Part shown: positions 17,277 to 24,715 of the stretch, in pieces | Layout: each line of letters begins with the position of its first letter | Numbering within the stretch: position 1 is the stretch's first letter | NCBI RefSeq assembly: GCF_003337355.1 | Contig: NZ_QPJW01000004.1 | Coordinates: 205,162-269,161 of the forward strand | Length of the DNA: 64,000 nt | Direction of reading: 5' to 3' | Source: Fontibacillus phaseoli | GTDB lineage: Bacteria; Bacillota; Bacilli; Paenibacillales; Paenibacillaceae | Notes under the pieces: generated by a model | Databases searched by the model: none | Told to the model about the DNA's origin: nothing | What the model saw: the letters and a program-made list of their open reading frames with translations, nothing else | Translations under genes and position numbers: made by a program

Positions 17277-17300
17277 CATATAATCAGAGTTTTCGTCCAT

Positions 17301-17327
17301 ACCGAAACTAGCACGCGGCATAGAATA
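17301..17327 (+). promoter_or_regulatory. Candidate sigma-K promoter
   Basis: AC at 17301, 16 bases, then CATAGAATA at 17319-17327 fits the sigma-K consensus (AC-N16-CATAnnnTA) at every defined position. A near copy lies in front of the truncated paralogue (17902) and a related one in front of the gene at 18213. Confidence 0.6.
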
Positions 17328-17352
17328 AGATTAGAAAGGAGGTAGAAAAAAC

Positions 17353-17802
17353 ATGCCAAACTTTTTAGTAGACAGCCAGATATCCCAAGGATCGTCTTTC
17401 GCCAACAGCATCTCGGTGCCGGCTTCGACGACGCCAGCGTTGTTCGGAACGCTCGGATTGAATACGGCCGGGGCCGGAGACAATCTGCGGGTCCATTTCA
17501 GCGCAACGGTCACGTTGGCAGCAACGATCGCGATTCTTGTTCCGGTAACGATCACAATTGTCCGGGTTATCGGCGGCGTTTCGACGACGGTCTATACGGC
17601 TACCGAGTCCCTTCCCGTCGGCAATCTTCTTTTGACGACGGACGTGTTTACGGTAAGCGGAATCGACGTTCCCCCGGATGCTAACTTTATTATTTATCGA
17701 GCTTTCGTTAGTATTCCGGGCGGATTAGCAGTCATTCCTAACCGTGTCGGTCCGGAAAGCTTCCAAGCCGTTGCTTATTCCGACACGCCGGCTTTGGATT
17801 AA
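17353..17802 (+). CDS. Beta-rich small protein, candidate spore-surface protein A
   Basis: 149 residues rich in Val, Thr, Ala, Ile and Ser with almost no charged stretches and no Cys. The alternation of polar and hydrophobic residues suggests a beta-sandwich. Conserved blocks shared with the gene at 18213 are TTPALFGTLGLNTA near residue 28, VTIT near 75 and RVGPE near 133. No signal peptide, so if surface-located it would assemble on the spore from the mother cell side. AAAGGAGGT lies 8 bases before the ATG, behind a good sigma-K-like promoter. Its composition recalls the C-terminal jelly-roll part of exosporium collagen-like proteins, but no collagen repeat is present and I cannot assign the family. 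Confidence 0.65.
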   Translation: MPNFLVDSQISQGSSFANSISVPASTTPALFGTLGLNTAGAGDNLRVHFSATVTLAATIAILVPVTITIVRVIGGVSTTVYTATESLPVGNLLLTTDVFTVSGIDVPPDANFIIYRAFVSIPGGLAVIPNRVGPESFQAVAYSDTPALD

Positions 17803-17811
17803 GGTTTGAGC

Positions 17812-17841
17812 ATATCGCCAGGATGGATATCCTGGCGATAT
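17812..17841 (+). terminator. Strong hairpin after candidate surface protein A
   Basis: A perfect 13-bp stem (ATATCGCCAGGAT) with a four-base loop. There is no clear U tract, so it may stabilise mRNA 3' ends as well as terminate. Confidence 0.6.
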
Positions 17842-17901
17842 CTCTTGATGAAAGCGGTCAGCCATAACCACCTTTTTTCATATTTTCATTGATTTATCCA
17901 T

Positions 17902-17928
17902 ACCGTTTCTCTTAACCCGAATAGAATA
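17902..17928 (+). promoter_or_regulatory. Relic sigma-K promoter of the truncated copy
   Basis: AC, 16 bases, AATAGAATA: the same sequence and spacing as the promoter at 17301 with one change in the -10 (AATA for CATA). It survives although the gene behind it is nearly deleted. Confidence 0.45.
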
Positions 17929-17938
17929 GATAGCCTGT

Positions 17939-18034
17939 GTCAGGATTCCGGGCGGATTGGCCGTCATTCCGACACGTGTCGGCCCGGAAAGCTTCCAGGC
18001 CGCGGCTTATTCCGAAGAACCGGAACCTGCTTAA
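17939..18034 (+). pseudogene. Truncated third copy of the beta-rich surface-protein gene
   Basis: The frame reads VRIPGGLAVIPTRVGPESF and continues to EEPEPA and stop. This matches the last 31 codons of the gene at 17353 (SIPGGLAVIPNRVGPESF and so on). The ribosome site, start and first four-fifths are missing, so the promoter relic sits directly against the C-terminal codons. This is the result of an internal deletion between tandem copies. Confidence 0.75.
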
Positions 18035-18047
18035 GGCCGTCCCGAAC

Positions 18048-18088
18048 CGAAAGGATCGCCGGGAATCAAAGTCCCGGCGATCCTTTCG
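18048..18088 (+). terminator. Strong hairpin after the truncated copy
   Basis: A perfect 17-bp stem (CGAAAGGATCGCCGGGA and its complement) with a 7-base loop. Equivalent in place to the hairpin at 17812. No U tract. Confidence 0.6.
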
Positions 18089-18159
18089 CCACCGTTATAA
18101 GGTTCTATTCTTCCAATTTAAACTGTCGCCTCTTTTCATATAAACGACTGTTCGTCCAT

Positions 18160-18186
18160 GCATCATCCAGCACGTTGCATATTATA
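18160..18186 (+). promoter_or_regulatory. Candidate sigma-K promoter (weak -35)
   Basis: CATATTATA at 18178-18186 matches the sigma-K -10 fully. The expected AC at -35 reads GC. The surrounding sequence (TTTTCATATAA, TTCGTCCAT) is shared with the region before 17353, showing common origin. Confidence 0.5.
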
Positions 18187-18212
18187 GCATTAAGAAAGGA
18201 GGTAGATTGTAA

Positions 18213-18647
18213 ATGCCAACTCAATACCTTGACAGTAAAGTAGCCGTCAACTCGCTGGGCGGCACAGCGGTAACTACCACGCCGGCCGTGTTTGGTACGC
18301 TGGGGTTGAATACCGCTGCGGCAGGAACGGATCTGGAAATCCAGTTTTCCGCAATGGTGACCATTTCAGTGACGTCCTCGACCCCTACGGATGTAACCAT
18401 TACGATTAACCGCATTTCGTCGTTGGGAACCGTGCCTATTTACACCGTTACCGAAGGATATCCGAATATTTCCGGAGAAGGCGGGACTTTCGCTTTCACT
18501 ATTACCGGCGCGGATTACCATCCGCCGAATCCGGACGGATTCCTTATATACCAAGCCGTCGTTTCCGTTGACGTCACCACCGCTACTCCGACTCGCGTAG
18601 GTCCGGAAGCCCTGATCGCCGCCGCTTACTCCGATCCTGCAGTTTAA
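18213..18647 (+). CDS. Beta-rich small protein, candidate spore-surface protein B
   Basis: 144 residues, paralogous to the gene at 17353: TTPAVFGTLGLNTAAAG, DVTITINRIS, FLIYQAVVSV and RVGPEALIAAAYSD align with it. The composition is Thr/Val/Ala rich with few charges, and a beta-sandwich is likely. AAAGGAGGT precedes the ATG by nine bases. A monocistronic unit is implied by its own promoter and terminator. Probable late mother-cell expression and location on the outer spore layer are inferred from the promoter type and the adjoining glycan locus. Its many Thr residues could be glycosylation sites, which would fit the neighbours, but this is a guess. Confidence 0.65.
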   Translation: MPTQYLDSKVAVNSLGGTAVTTTPAVFGTLGLNTAAAGTDLEIQFSAMVTISVTSSTPTDVTITINRISSLGTVPIYTVTEGYPNISGEGGTFAFTITGADYHPPNPDGFLIYQAVVSVDVTTATPTRVGPEALIAAAYSDPAV

Positions 18648-18688
18648 TCCGTTATCGAACTAACCCCATAGCGATTCCTCCTCAAGCT

Positions 18689-18717
18689 GGCGCCGGTTAT
18701 CCGGCGCCGGTTTTATT
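18689..18717 (+). terminator. Rho-independent terminator
   Basis: A GGCGCCGG/CCGGCGCC stem with a TTAT loop, followed by GGTTTTATT. Confidence 0.8.
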
Positions 18718-18779
18718 GTCGACAATCCAGGGATAAAGGGAGGCAGGTTTCGAAGCCTGACATCGCGATTCATGGTTTT

Positions 18780-18809
18780 AAGCAAGGGGAACTTCCTCTT
18801 GCTTTTTTG
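18780..18809 (+). terminator. Second terminator-like hairpin
   Basis: AAGCAAGGGG pairs with CCTCTTGCTT (one G-T pair) and six T follow. The 282 bases between 18647 and 18930 hold only these two hairpins and presumably the promoter of the next gene. Confidence 0.7.
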
Positions 18810-18929
18810 CCTGTTTACCGGGCATATATCGTGACCGGTGACTTGAACGGCTAATATACTTTAATATCGTTAAGATTTTCAACAGTGCTTTCCGCCGGGA
18901 TTGACGGATCGCCCTGGGAAGGAGATAGC

Positions 18930-20153
18930 ATGAGAATCTTGCTTGCGACCTATTGGCTGATTCCGCATGTCGGCGGGGTGTGGAAATTTATGGTGCAAAT
19001 CAAGCAACAGCTTGAAGCGCTCGGGCATGAAGTCGATATGCTGGGAAACAGTCCGGACTACAGCAAGTTTCATATTTGGAACCGGGGGGTTGAACTTTCC
19101 AAGGAGGAACTTAGACCTTTGCTGGCCGTAAAGTTGGATGCGGAGCATGCTCCCTTGCTCCATGGCGACCATCTCATCGATTATTACGAGCGGGACCGCT
19201 ATATGATGGAACTGGCGGCAGCCTATTTCGGGCTGGAAAGCTATGACGTGATTCATACGCAGGATATATTCTCCGCCAGAGCCTTGAGCAGGGTGAAGCC
19301 TGCGCATATTCCTTTAATTGCCCATCTCCACGGATCGGTGGCGACCGAGCTCAAGAATCATTTCCGGAGCCATCCGGAATTGAATATCGACGAGCATTCG
19401 CCAGCCTGGAAATATTTCGATTCCACTGAATATTACGGGGCGTCGGCCGGCGATTTGACGATTACCGCCAATCATATGCAGCGGAATATGCTAATTCATG
19501 AGTTTCAGGTACCCGCGTCCAAGATCGCCGTATTCCAGTACGGCTTGGATACCGGGGAGTTTTGGGGAAAGGCTGCCAAGGGGACCACGATTCAGCGCCC
19601 TTCGGACAAGAAAGTCATCATTTTTCCGGCTCGTCTTGTGGCGGTAAAAGGCATCGATGTACTGATCTCCGCGCTCGGCTTGTTAAAATTCAAGCGTCAG
19701 GATTGGGTCTGCTGGATCGTGGGGGATGGAGAAAAGCGCCGGGATCTGGAGAGTCAGGCCGCCGGATTATTGCTTGAGAATGAGGTTCTATTCTTGGGAG
19801 AGCGCGACGACGTGCCGGCTCTGTTGACCCTCGCCGATATTTTTGTGCACTCCTGCATCCAGGATAACCAGCCGTTTTCGGTGATGGAGGCCCAAATCGC
19901 CGGACTGGCGGTTTGCGTATCCTCGGCGGGCGGCTTGCCGGAAATGGTCGAGCACGGAGTGACGGGGCTCGTTTCCCCGGTAAACGACCCGGTTGCTCTG
20001 GCTCAGCAGTTGAACAATTTGCTGGAAGATGACTCCTTGCGTAAGCAACTTGGAAGTAATGCGCAAACATGGGGAAACGTTCACTGGTCGATGGGTACCA
20101 TGATCCATCGTTTGCTTTCCATTTATCGATTGGCTGTTTATAACCCTTTTTAG
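18930..20153 (+). CDS. GT4-family glycosyltransferase
   Basis: 407 residues with GT-B architecture. The N-terminus MRILLATYWLIPHVGGVWKF has the Gly-rich acceptor-side loop. FPARLVAVKGIDVLI near 230 begins the C-terminal domain. HSCIQDNQPFSVMEAQIAGL near 308 is split here as HSCIQDNQPF and SVMEAQIAGL, and is the donor-site region, followed by SSAGGLPEMVEHG. AAGGAGAT lies six bases before the ATG; upstream frames lack a ribosome site. It starts a new operon running to about 20349. Spore-surface glycan synthesis is inferred from location. Confidence 0.85.
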   Translation: MRILLATYWLIPHVGGVWKFMVQIKQQLEALGHEVDMLGNSPDYSKFHIWNRGVELSKEELRPLLAVKLDAEHAPLLHGDHLIDYYERDRYMMELAAAYFGLESYDVIHTQDIFSARALSRVKPAHIPLIAHLHGSVATELKNHFRSHPELNIDEHSPAWKYFDSTEYYGASAGDLTITANHMQRNMLIHEFQVPASKIAVFQYGLDTGEFWGKAAKGTTIQRPSDKKVIIFPARLVAVKGIDVLISALGLLKFKRQDWVCWIVGDGEKRRDLESQAAGLLLENEVLFLGERDDVPALLTLADIFVHSCIQDNQPFSVMEAQIAGLAVCVSSAGGLPEMVEHGVTGLVSPVNDPVALAQQLNNLLEDDSLRKQLGSNAQTWGNVHWSMGTMIHRLLSIYRLAVYNPF

Positions 20154-20166
20154 GAGGATAACAACT

Positions 20167-20349
20167 GTGGAGGAGCAACCCAAGGTGCCGGTTCAAGTGC
20201 CCGGTGATTTGTATAACCGGATTTTTGCCATCCAGGCTACGCAACCCGAGTTGATGGTTGAATATTCCGTATGGAACCAAATATTCGCTAATTTACCCAG
20301 AGACTATCAATTGCCGGATTTGCAGGTATTGGAACGCACTCGTCCATGA
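20167..20349 (+). CDS. Small hypothetical protein
   Basis: A 60-residue acidic/neutral protein starting at a GTG 8-10 bases after an AGGAGG that overlaps the previous stop region, so it is cotranscribed with the GT4 gene. It contains VPVQVPGDLYNRIFAIQ and a YSVWNQIFANLP segment; amphipathic helices are likely. No family recognised and no Cys, signal or membrane segment. The good ribosome site and spacing support a real gene. Confidence 0.5.
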   Translation: MEEQPKVPVQVPGDLYNRIFAIQATQPELMVEYSVWNQIFANLPRDYQLPDLQVLERTRP

Positions 20350-20471
20350 AGCTTGGCAACCCGCGTGTAACCGAAAATGAAAAACAAAAATCAGGGATCT
20401 TCCTACAGAAGGTCCTTTAGTTTTGCCCGACAACATCATTCTCCGCGTTACTTTTCTTCCTGCAAGCCCGT

Positions 20472-20498
20472 ACTTTTGGATGGGAAAAGCATATCATG
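20472..20498 (+). promoter_or_regulatory. Candidate sigma-K promoter
   Basis: AC at 20472, 16 bases, CATATCATG at 20490-20498. It fits AC-N16-CATAnnnTA except for the last base. It lies 33 bases before the next start codon. Confidence 0.45.
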
Positions 20499-20530
20499 AC
20501 ACAAAAGACTTACTCTGCGGGAGGATTGAC

Positions 20531-20866
20531 ATGTCTATTTTGCGTATAAAATCCATGGAAAACGGAAAAGTCGATTCACGCTACATTCAATCGCTCGATT
20601 TGGAATTGTCCAATCTCGGAAGAGATAGCTTTGAGTTTCTTTTGCTTGGTTATGCTCCGAAAGGGCTGATTTATAGGGGATTGCATCATTTGGGGCAAGG
20701 ATCAACGGTTTCCATTCCCCGAATCAATACCGATTACGCTCCGTTCGATCTGCTTGTCGTAACCAATGCCTCTACTTATATGACTACAGGACTGACATTG
20801 AAGGCCTGGAATCAGGAACAGCATGTTGCCTTGTTCACGCAGGAGGACGCAATTCGAGATTATTGA
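20531..20866 (+). CDS. Hypothetical beta-rich protein
   Basis: 111 residues starting at an ATG after GGGAGGA. Alternating hydrophobic residues (SLDLELSNLGRDSFEFLLLGY near 30 in two strands, FDLLVVTNAS near 77, GLTLKAWN near 92) indicate a small beta-sandwich. No signal peptide. It is followed closely by a glycosyltransferase and, after that, by another small beta-rich gene (21974), an arrangement suggesting structural products served by the enzyme between them. Family not recognised. Confidence 0.6.
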   Translation: MSILRIKSMENGKVDSRYIQSLDLELSNLGRDSFEFLLLGYAPKGLIYRGLHHLGQGSTVSIPRINTDYAPFDLLVVTNASTYMTTGLTLKAWNQEQHVALFTQEDAIRDY

Positions 20867-20885
20867 TCGGTGGAGGGTGAGGACG

Positions 20886-21956
20886 GTGAATGTGCTATTC
20901 GTATTTTATATTCCGAGCGGAGGAGTGCATAGCTTAAACCGTCAGCGCTGCCTGGCTTTGCGCCGTTACGGAGTTCAGGCCGAATGTCTGTACTACGACT
21001 GGGGTGCGGGGCTGCAAAATTTGGAGGATTTCCCCGTTTACGTTACGCGCGACGATGATGAAACCCGGCATATTTTGCACTCCCGGAAATACGATTTCGT
21101 GGTCGTGACGACGGATCATACCTGCTTTGAGCGTTTCCGGAGGCTCGGTTACGAAGGAAAAATGATTCTCGAAATTCAAGGATACGGGCCTGAGAAAGTG
21201 GCCCGCACTCAGTTAATGTATGCCGAACCGTATGTTAAGGCTTATGCGTCCGCCTTGCTGAACCCGAACACCCCGCATATTGCCTCTTTATTTCAGGAAA
21301 TGTATCCTGAAATTCCGCATTTTCAATTTAACAATTGCTTTGATTTCGGCAAGTTTAAATATCTGAAACAGGAAGAAGTTATACCGGGGTCGCCGATCAT
21401 GGCCTGGCTGGGAAGAATTGAGGACAACAAAAATTGGCGGGAGTACCTTTACATCGGGCATGCATTGAGCTATTTTTACCCGAATCTCCGGCTTTGGATG
21501 TTTGAGGACATCAATTTATCCAATGCGACCGAAAGAAAGCAGTTCATAAAGGTAGTTAAGGACCTGCATTTGGACTTCCGGCTAACCTTGCGTTCCAATG
21601 TGCCGAACGAGAACATGATGGCCCATTTCTCGATGATCGGGGATTCCGGCGGCTTCTTGTGTTCCACCTCTAAAATGGAGGGAGCGCCGCTCGCCATATT
21701 GGAAGCGATGAGTTGCAGATGTCCGGTGCTGGCAACCAATTGCGACGGGGTGTCGTCTTCGGTCGTCCACAATATCACGGGCAAGAATTATAACCTTGGA
21801 GATATCGAGCATGCGGTCCGTGAAGCCAAAGAATTGATTGAGCATACCGATTTGCGCAAGAACATTCAGGCTGCCGCGCTGCTGCACGTTCAGACGGAAT
21901 TTAATGCCGATGTGTATTGCCGGAACTTTATAGGCATGCTGAATCAAATTTTATAG
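20886..21956 (+). CDS. GT4-like glycosyltransferase
   Basis: 356 residues starting at GTG after a GGAGGGTGAGG site. FVFYIPSGGVHSLNRQR at the N-terminus has the acceptor-side Gly loop. MAWLGRIEDNKNWREYL near 178 opens the second domain. MEGAPLAILEAMSCRCPVLA is split here as MEGAPLAILEAM and SCRCPVLATNCDG (near 265) and is the retaining GT4 donor site. Function: sugar transfer from a nucleotide sugar, substrate unknown. Lies in a three-gene set between two small beta-rich proteins. Confidence 0.8.
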   Translation: MNVLFVFYIPSGGVHSLNRQRCLALRRYGVQAECLYYDWGAGLQNLEDFPVYVTRDDDETRHILHSRKYDFVVVTTDHTCFERFRRLGYEGKMILEIQGYGPEKVARTQLMYAEPYVKAYASALLNPNTPHIASLFQEMYPEIPHFQFNNCFDFGKFKYLKQEEVIPGSPIMAWLGRIEDNKNWREYLYIGHALSYFYPNLRLWMFEDINLSNATERKQFIKVVKDLHLDFRLTLRSNVPNENMMAHFSMIGDSGGFLCSTSKMEGAPLAILEAMSCRCPVLATNCDGVSSSVVHNITGKNYNLGDIEHAVREAKELIEHTDLRKNIQAAALLHVQTEFNADVYCRNFIGMLNQIL

Positions 21957-21973
21957 GAAAGGAGAGGCATGCG

Positions 21974-22360
21974 ATGAAATATATCCATAAGGTGGGTACG
22001 GCGGCAGGGACATTTACTCCTTTTTTGGTGGGTAAGGAAGAGGTCATATTAACCTCGGTGAGTCTAATGAGCATTTCTCCAGGAGACCGTCTGGAACTCA
22101 GGCTGGATGTCGGTTGGGAGAAGCCGATTCAGTGGGAATCGGGGGAAATCGAACTCAGAATCCGCAAAGATGCTGCGGATGGGCCGGTCATTTATTGGAA
22201 GTTGGAAACTTGTATCGAAAAAGGCTACACGATGGAAAAAACCGCCGATACCGGAGTCTATCCCGTCCAGCATTATTATCTGACGGCGTGCTCATGTGAC
22301 AGCAGGGCGATCATCTCCGGACCTTATTCTTTACAGGGATCGGTTTATCCGCTGGCTTAA
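21974..22360 (+). CDS. Hypothetical beta-rich protein
   Basis: 128 residues beginning after AGGAAAGGAGAG. Strand-like segments include EEVILTSVSLMSI, RLELRLDVGW and IELRIRKDA, ending with HYYLTACSCDSRAIISGPY, which has two close Cys. No signal peptide or membrane helix. It is unlike the TTPALFGTLGL family at 17353 by eye but similar in size and fold type. It is the last forward gene of the glycan locus, ended by a shared terminator. Function unknown. Confidence 0.58.
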   Translation: MKYIHKVGTAAGTFTPFLVGKEEVILTSVSLMSISPGDRLELRLDVGWEKPIQWESGEIELRIRKDAADGPVIYWKLETCIEKGYTMEKTADTGVYPVQHYYLTACSCDSRAIISGPYSLQGSVYPLA

Positions 22361-22413
22361 ATCATAACACCGGGGGATTTACAATCATGATGAATGAACC
22401 TTTTCTTTGCCAT

Positions 22414-22458
22414 AAAAAGAAGCTGAATCCATCGGGTATGGATGGCCAGCTTCTTTTT
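22414..22458. terminator. Bidirectional terminator
   Basis: AAAAAGAAGCTG pairs with CAGCTTCTTTTT around an inner CCATC/GGATGG stem. A on one side and T on the other let it work for both convergent genes. Confidence 0.88.
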
Positions 22459-22491
22459 ATGTTATTGAATAGTCTATGGGAGAACGGAGAA

Positions 22492-23409
22492 TTAGTTTGC
22501 TTGCCCATACCGGTAGGTTTCGGCAAGTCCCTGTTGGATGGAGTAAACCGGTTTCCAGTGCAAATGGTTGCGGGCTTTCAGGTTGGAGAGACAGCTGTGC
22601 ATGATATCCCCCGGTCTGGGAGGCTGGTACACGACATCAACTTGCTTTGGGTGCAAGCTGGCGAGCAGCCCAATCAATTGATTGAGCGAGGTTTTGATGC
22701 CTGTGCTGACATGAATGGTGTCCCGGTTTCCATGATCGACGGCGGCTACAATAGCTTCCCCGACATCTTTTACATAGACGAAATCACGGGTTTGTTCCCC
22801 GTCCCCATTCACCGGAAGCGAAAGATTGTTGCTGACTTTATCCATGAAAATAGAAATTACGCCGCCTTCTCCCTTTACGGTTTGACCAGGGCCATAGACG
22901 TTGGCGAAACGCAGAATCGTGTAAGGGATATTGTAAAACTTGTCATACATGCGGATATAGTGCTCGGCGGTCATTTTGGATAATGCGTAAAAGGAAATCG
23001 GTTTGACGGGATCGAGTTCGGTCAGCACTTCTTTTTGCAAATCGCCGTAAACCCCGGAGGTGGAAGCAAAAATAAATTTCCGGACGTTGGACATGCGACA
23101 GGCTTCAAGCATATTCAAAGTGCCGCTGACATTAACTTGCATGTCAAAAAAGGGGTCGGCGACCGACTGTTGGACATCGGCCTGGGCCGCAAGGTGAATC
23201 AGCGTATCCGGTTTGGCATCCATAATGATATTCCGGGCATGTTCGCTTCGGACATCTTCTATATGGAGCGTAGCCTGCAGCGGCACATTTTCCATGCGTC
23301 CTGTACTTAAATTATCAATGACATGAACCTGCATATTTTGACGGACTAAACGGTTTACAAGATGAGAGCCGATAAACCCCGCACCGCCTGTAACGACGAC
23401 TGTCTTCAA
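22492..23409 (-). CDS. NAD-dependent UDP-sugar epimerase (GalE-like extended SDR)
   Basis: 305 residues with VTGGAGFIGSHL at the N-terminus, VIDNLSTG, HLAAQADVQQS near 75, ASTSGVYG near 115, YALSK (catalytic Tyr and Lys) near 140 and RFANVYGPGQ near 165. This is the pattern of UDP-glucose/GlcNAc 4-epimerases and related dehydratases. A TTG start is chosen because GGGGAGG lies eight bases upstream of it on the minus strand, giving LKTVVVTGG. The in-frame codon 27 bases upstream lacks a site. It probably supplies UDP-Gal or UDP-GalNAc to the convergent glycan operons. Confidence 0.85.
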   Translation of the reverse strand: MKTVVVTGGAGFIGSHLVNRLVRQNMQVHVIDNLSTGRMENVPLQATLHIEDVRSEHARNIIMDAKPDTLIHLAAQADVQQSVADPFFDMQVNVSGTLNMLEACRMSNVRKFIFASTSGVYGDLQKEVLTELDPVKPISFYALSKMTAEHYIRMYDKFYNIPYTILRFANVYGPGQTVKGEGGVISIFMDKVSNNLSLPVNGDGEQTRDFVYVKDVGEAIVAAVDHGNRDTIHVSTGIKTSLNQLIGLLASLHPKQVDVVYQPPRPGDIMHSCLSNLKARNHLHWKPVYSIQQGLAETYRYGQAN

Positions 23410-23504
23410 TTCAGCTGCCTCCCCAAAAGAACGCATAATACTTATCGTATGAATGGGCTGTACCTTTGGTACTGGACGTTAGACGTTTTCGGTTAAGTTT
23501 ACCT

Positions 23505-23534
23505 GTATTCCGAGGCGAGCAGCGGGCCATCCTA
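23505..23534 (+). promoter_or_regulatory. Possible forespore (sigma-F/G) promoter
   Basis: GTATT, 18 bases, CATCCTA (-10 form CATnnTA). Appropriate for a YhcN-type gene, which is forespore-expressed in B. subtilis. One base of the -35 departs from consensus. Confidence 0.35.
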
Positions 23535-23579
23535 ATTCCTGATCATCATAAAATTATAAAATGGATAGGGGATGACTAC

Positions 23580-24629
23580 ATGCGAGTAGCCAAATTCGTC
23601 AGTTTGTCATTATCCGCTGCAATGATTGCCGGAATGGTCGGGATGACAGGCTGCGGAGCCCGTACGGATAACAATAACGTACGGACGCAAAGCTTGCGGA
23701 ATAACGATGGTCGCAATTATGACGTGAATTCGCTTCCTCAGGGGAACCGGATGTTTTCGCGCAGCGCCGGCAACGGACAAAGCGAGCGGATCACCTCCCT
23801 GAAATACAGCCCGGCTTTGAGCAACAAGGTGGCCGGATTGAGTGATGTTCAGGCGGCCCATGTGGTGGTTACCGACCGGGATGCTTATGTGGCGTTGACG
23901 CTTCATGGCGCGAATGCCCAGTCCAGGATGTCGGAAATGTCGACGGGGACGACTACGAACCGCGGTACCACGAATTATGGAGGACCTTATGGAGCCGATT
24001 ACGGAACGCGCGGTGCGGGGGACAACGGCTTGGCCCGCGGATTGACGGGACGTTCCGGCACGGCGGGAAGCCTGTTCGACATGAACCGGGGGAACGGTCC
24101 CGCAAACGGGCGGAACACGGGGAACGGGCTGATGGGCAATGATATGGGGCTGCGCGGATTTAATGGCGACAACGGCCGTAGAGGGATAGGAACGGATATG
24201 GGAGCAGGATTATCCGGAACCGCAACGGCTCCGGGAAGCCCTAGAATGACGGGTACCGGAACCTTTAATGGACTGGGGAACGGGACGGGAGCGGGAAGCG
24301 TTACAGACAACGTTCCGCAACGCGTGAAAGACCAGGTTTCCGATGTGGTGAAAAAGACGGCTCCACATATCCGTAACGTATATGTATCCGGGAATTCCGA
24401 TTTTGTGAGCCAGGTCGGCAATTATGCGACCCAGTCCCGCGGCGGGGCCACCCTGAACGGATTCATTGCCGATTTTCAAAATATGATCCAACGCATATTC
24501 CCGGCTCGTGCCGGCACGATGCCCGGCCCGAACGGGTACGCTCCAACGAGACCCAACGGGTTGAACAACGGAACCATGGATCGTTCCGGAATCAACACGG
24601 ACGGTTATACCGGCGGCGTTTCCCGATAA
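23580..24629 (+). CDS. YhcN/YlaJ-family sporulation lipoprotein with Gly-Asn-rich insert
   Basis: The first 22 residues form a lipoprotein signal ending in the lipobox MTGC. The conserved core begins near residue 80 (LSNKVAGLSDVQAAHVVVTDRDAYVALTL) and resumes near 240 (RVKDQVSDVVKKTAPHIRNVYVSGNSDF); each is quoted only in part here: VQAAHVVVTDRDAYVAL and TAPHIRNVYVSGN. Between them lies about 110 residues of low complexity rich in Gly, Asn, Arg and Thr. The family sits in the spore inner membrane and affects germination or outgrowth. At 349 residues it is longer than usual (about 190-230) because of the insert. The ATG follows AGGGGATG. Confidence 0.8.
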   Translation: MRVAKFVSLSLSAAMIAGMVGMTGCGARTDNNNVRTQSLRNNDGRNYDVNSLPQGNRMFSRSAGNGQSERITSLKYSPALSNKVAGLSDVQAAHVVVTDRDAYVALTLHGANAQSRMSEMSTGTTTNRGTTNYGGPYGADYGTRGAGDNGLARGLTGRSGTAGSLFDMNRGNGPANGRNTGNGLMGNDMGLRGFNGDNGRRGIGTDMGAGLSGTATAPGSPRMTGTGTFNGLGNGTGAGSVTDNVPQRVKDQVSDVVKKTAPHIRNVYVSGNSDFVSQVGNYATQSRGGATLNGFIADFQNMIQRIFPARAGTMPGPNGYAPTRPNGLNNGTMDRSGINTDGYTGGVSR

Positions 24630-24643
24630 TCATCTGAAATTGG

Positions 24644-24691
24644 AACAAGCGTGGCCGACAAGGAAATTATCCTTGAAGGACCACGCTTGTT
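24644..24691. terminator. Bidirectional terminator-like stem
   Basis: AACAAGCGTGG pairs with CCACGCTTGTT between convergent genes, with an inner AAGG/CCTT pair. The U tract is poor. Confidence 0.6.
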
Positions 24692-24715
24692 GTAGTTACA
24701 TAAGTTCGCTGCTTG

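Noticed and set aside
17937..18143. 68-codon forward frame over the truncated copy
   Set aside because: It reads a different frame from the recognisable 31-codon relic of the surface protein.
22387..22983. Long forward frame opposite the epimerase gene
   Set aside because: It starts in the bidirectional terminator and is the antisense shadow of a clear SDR enzyme.
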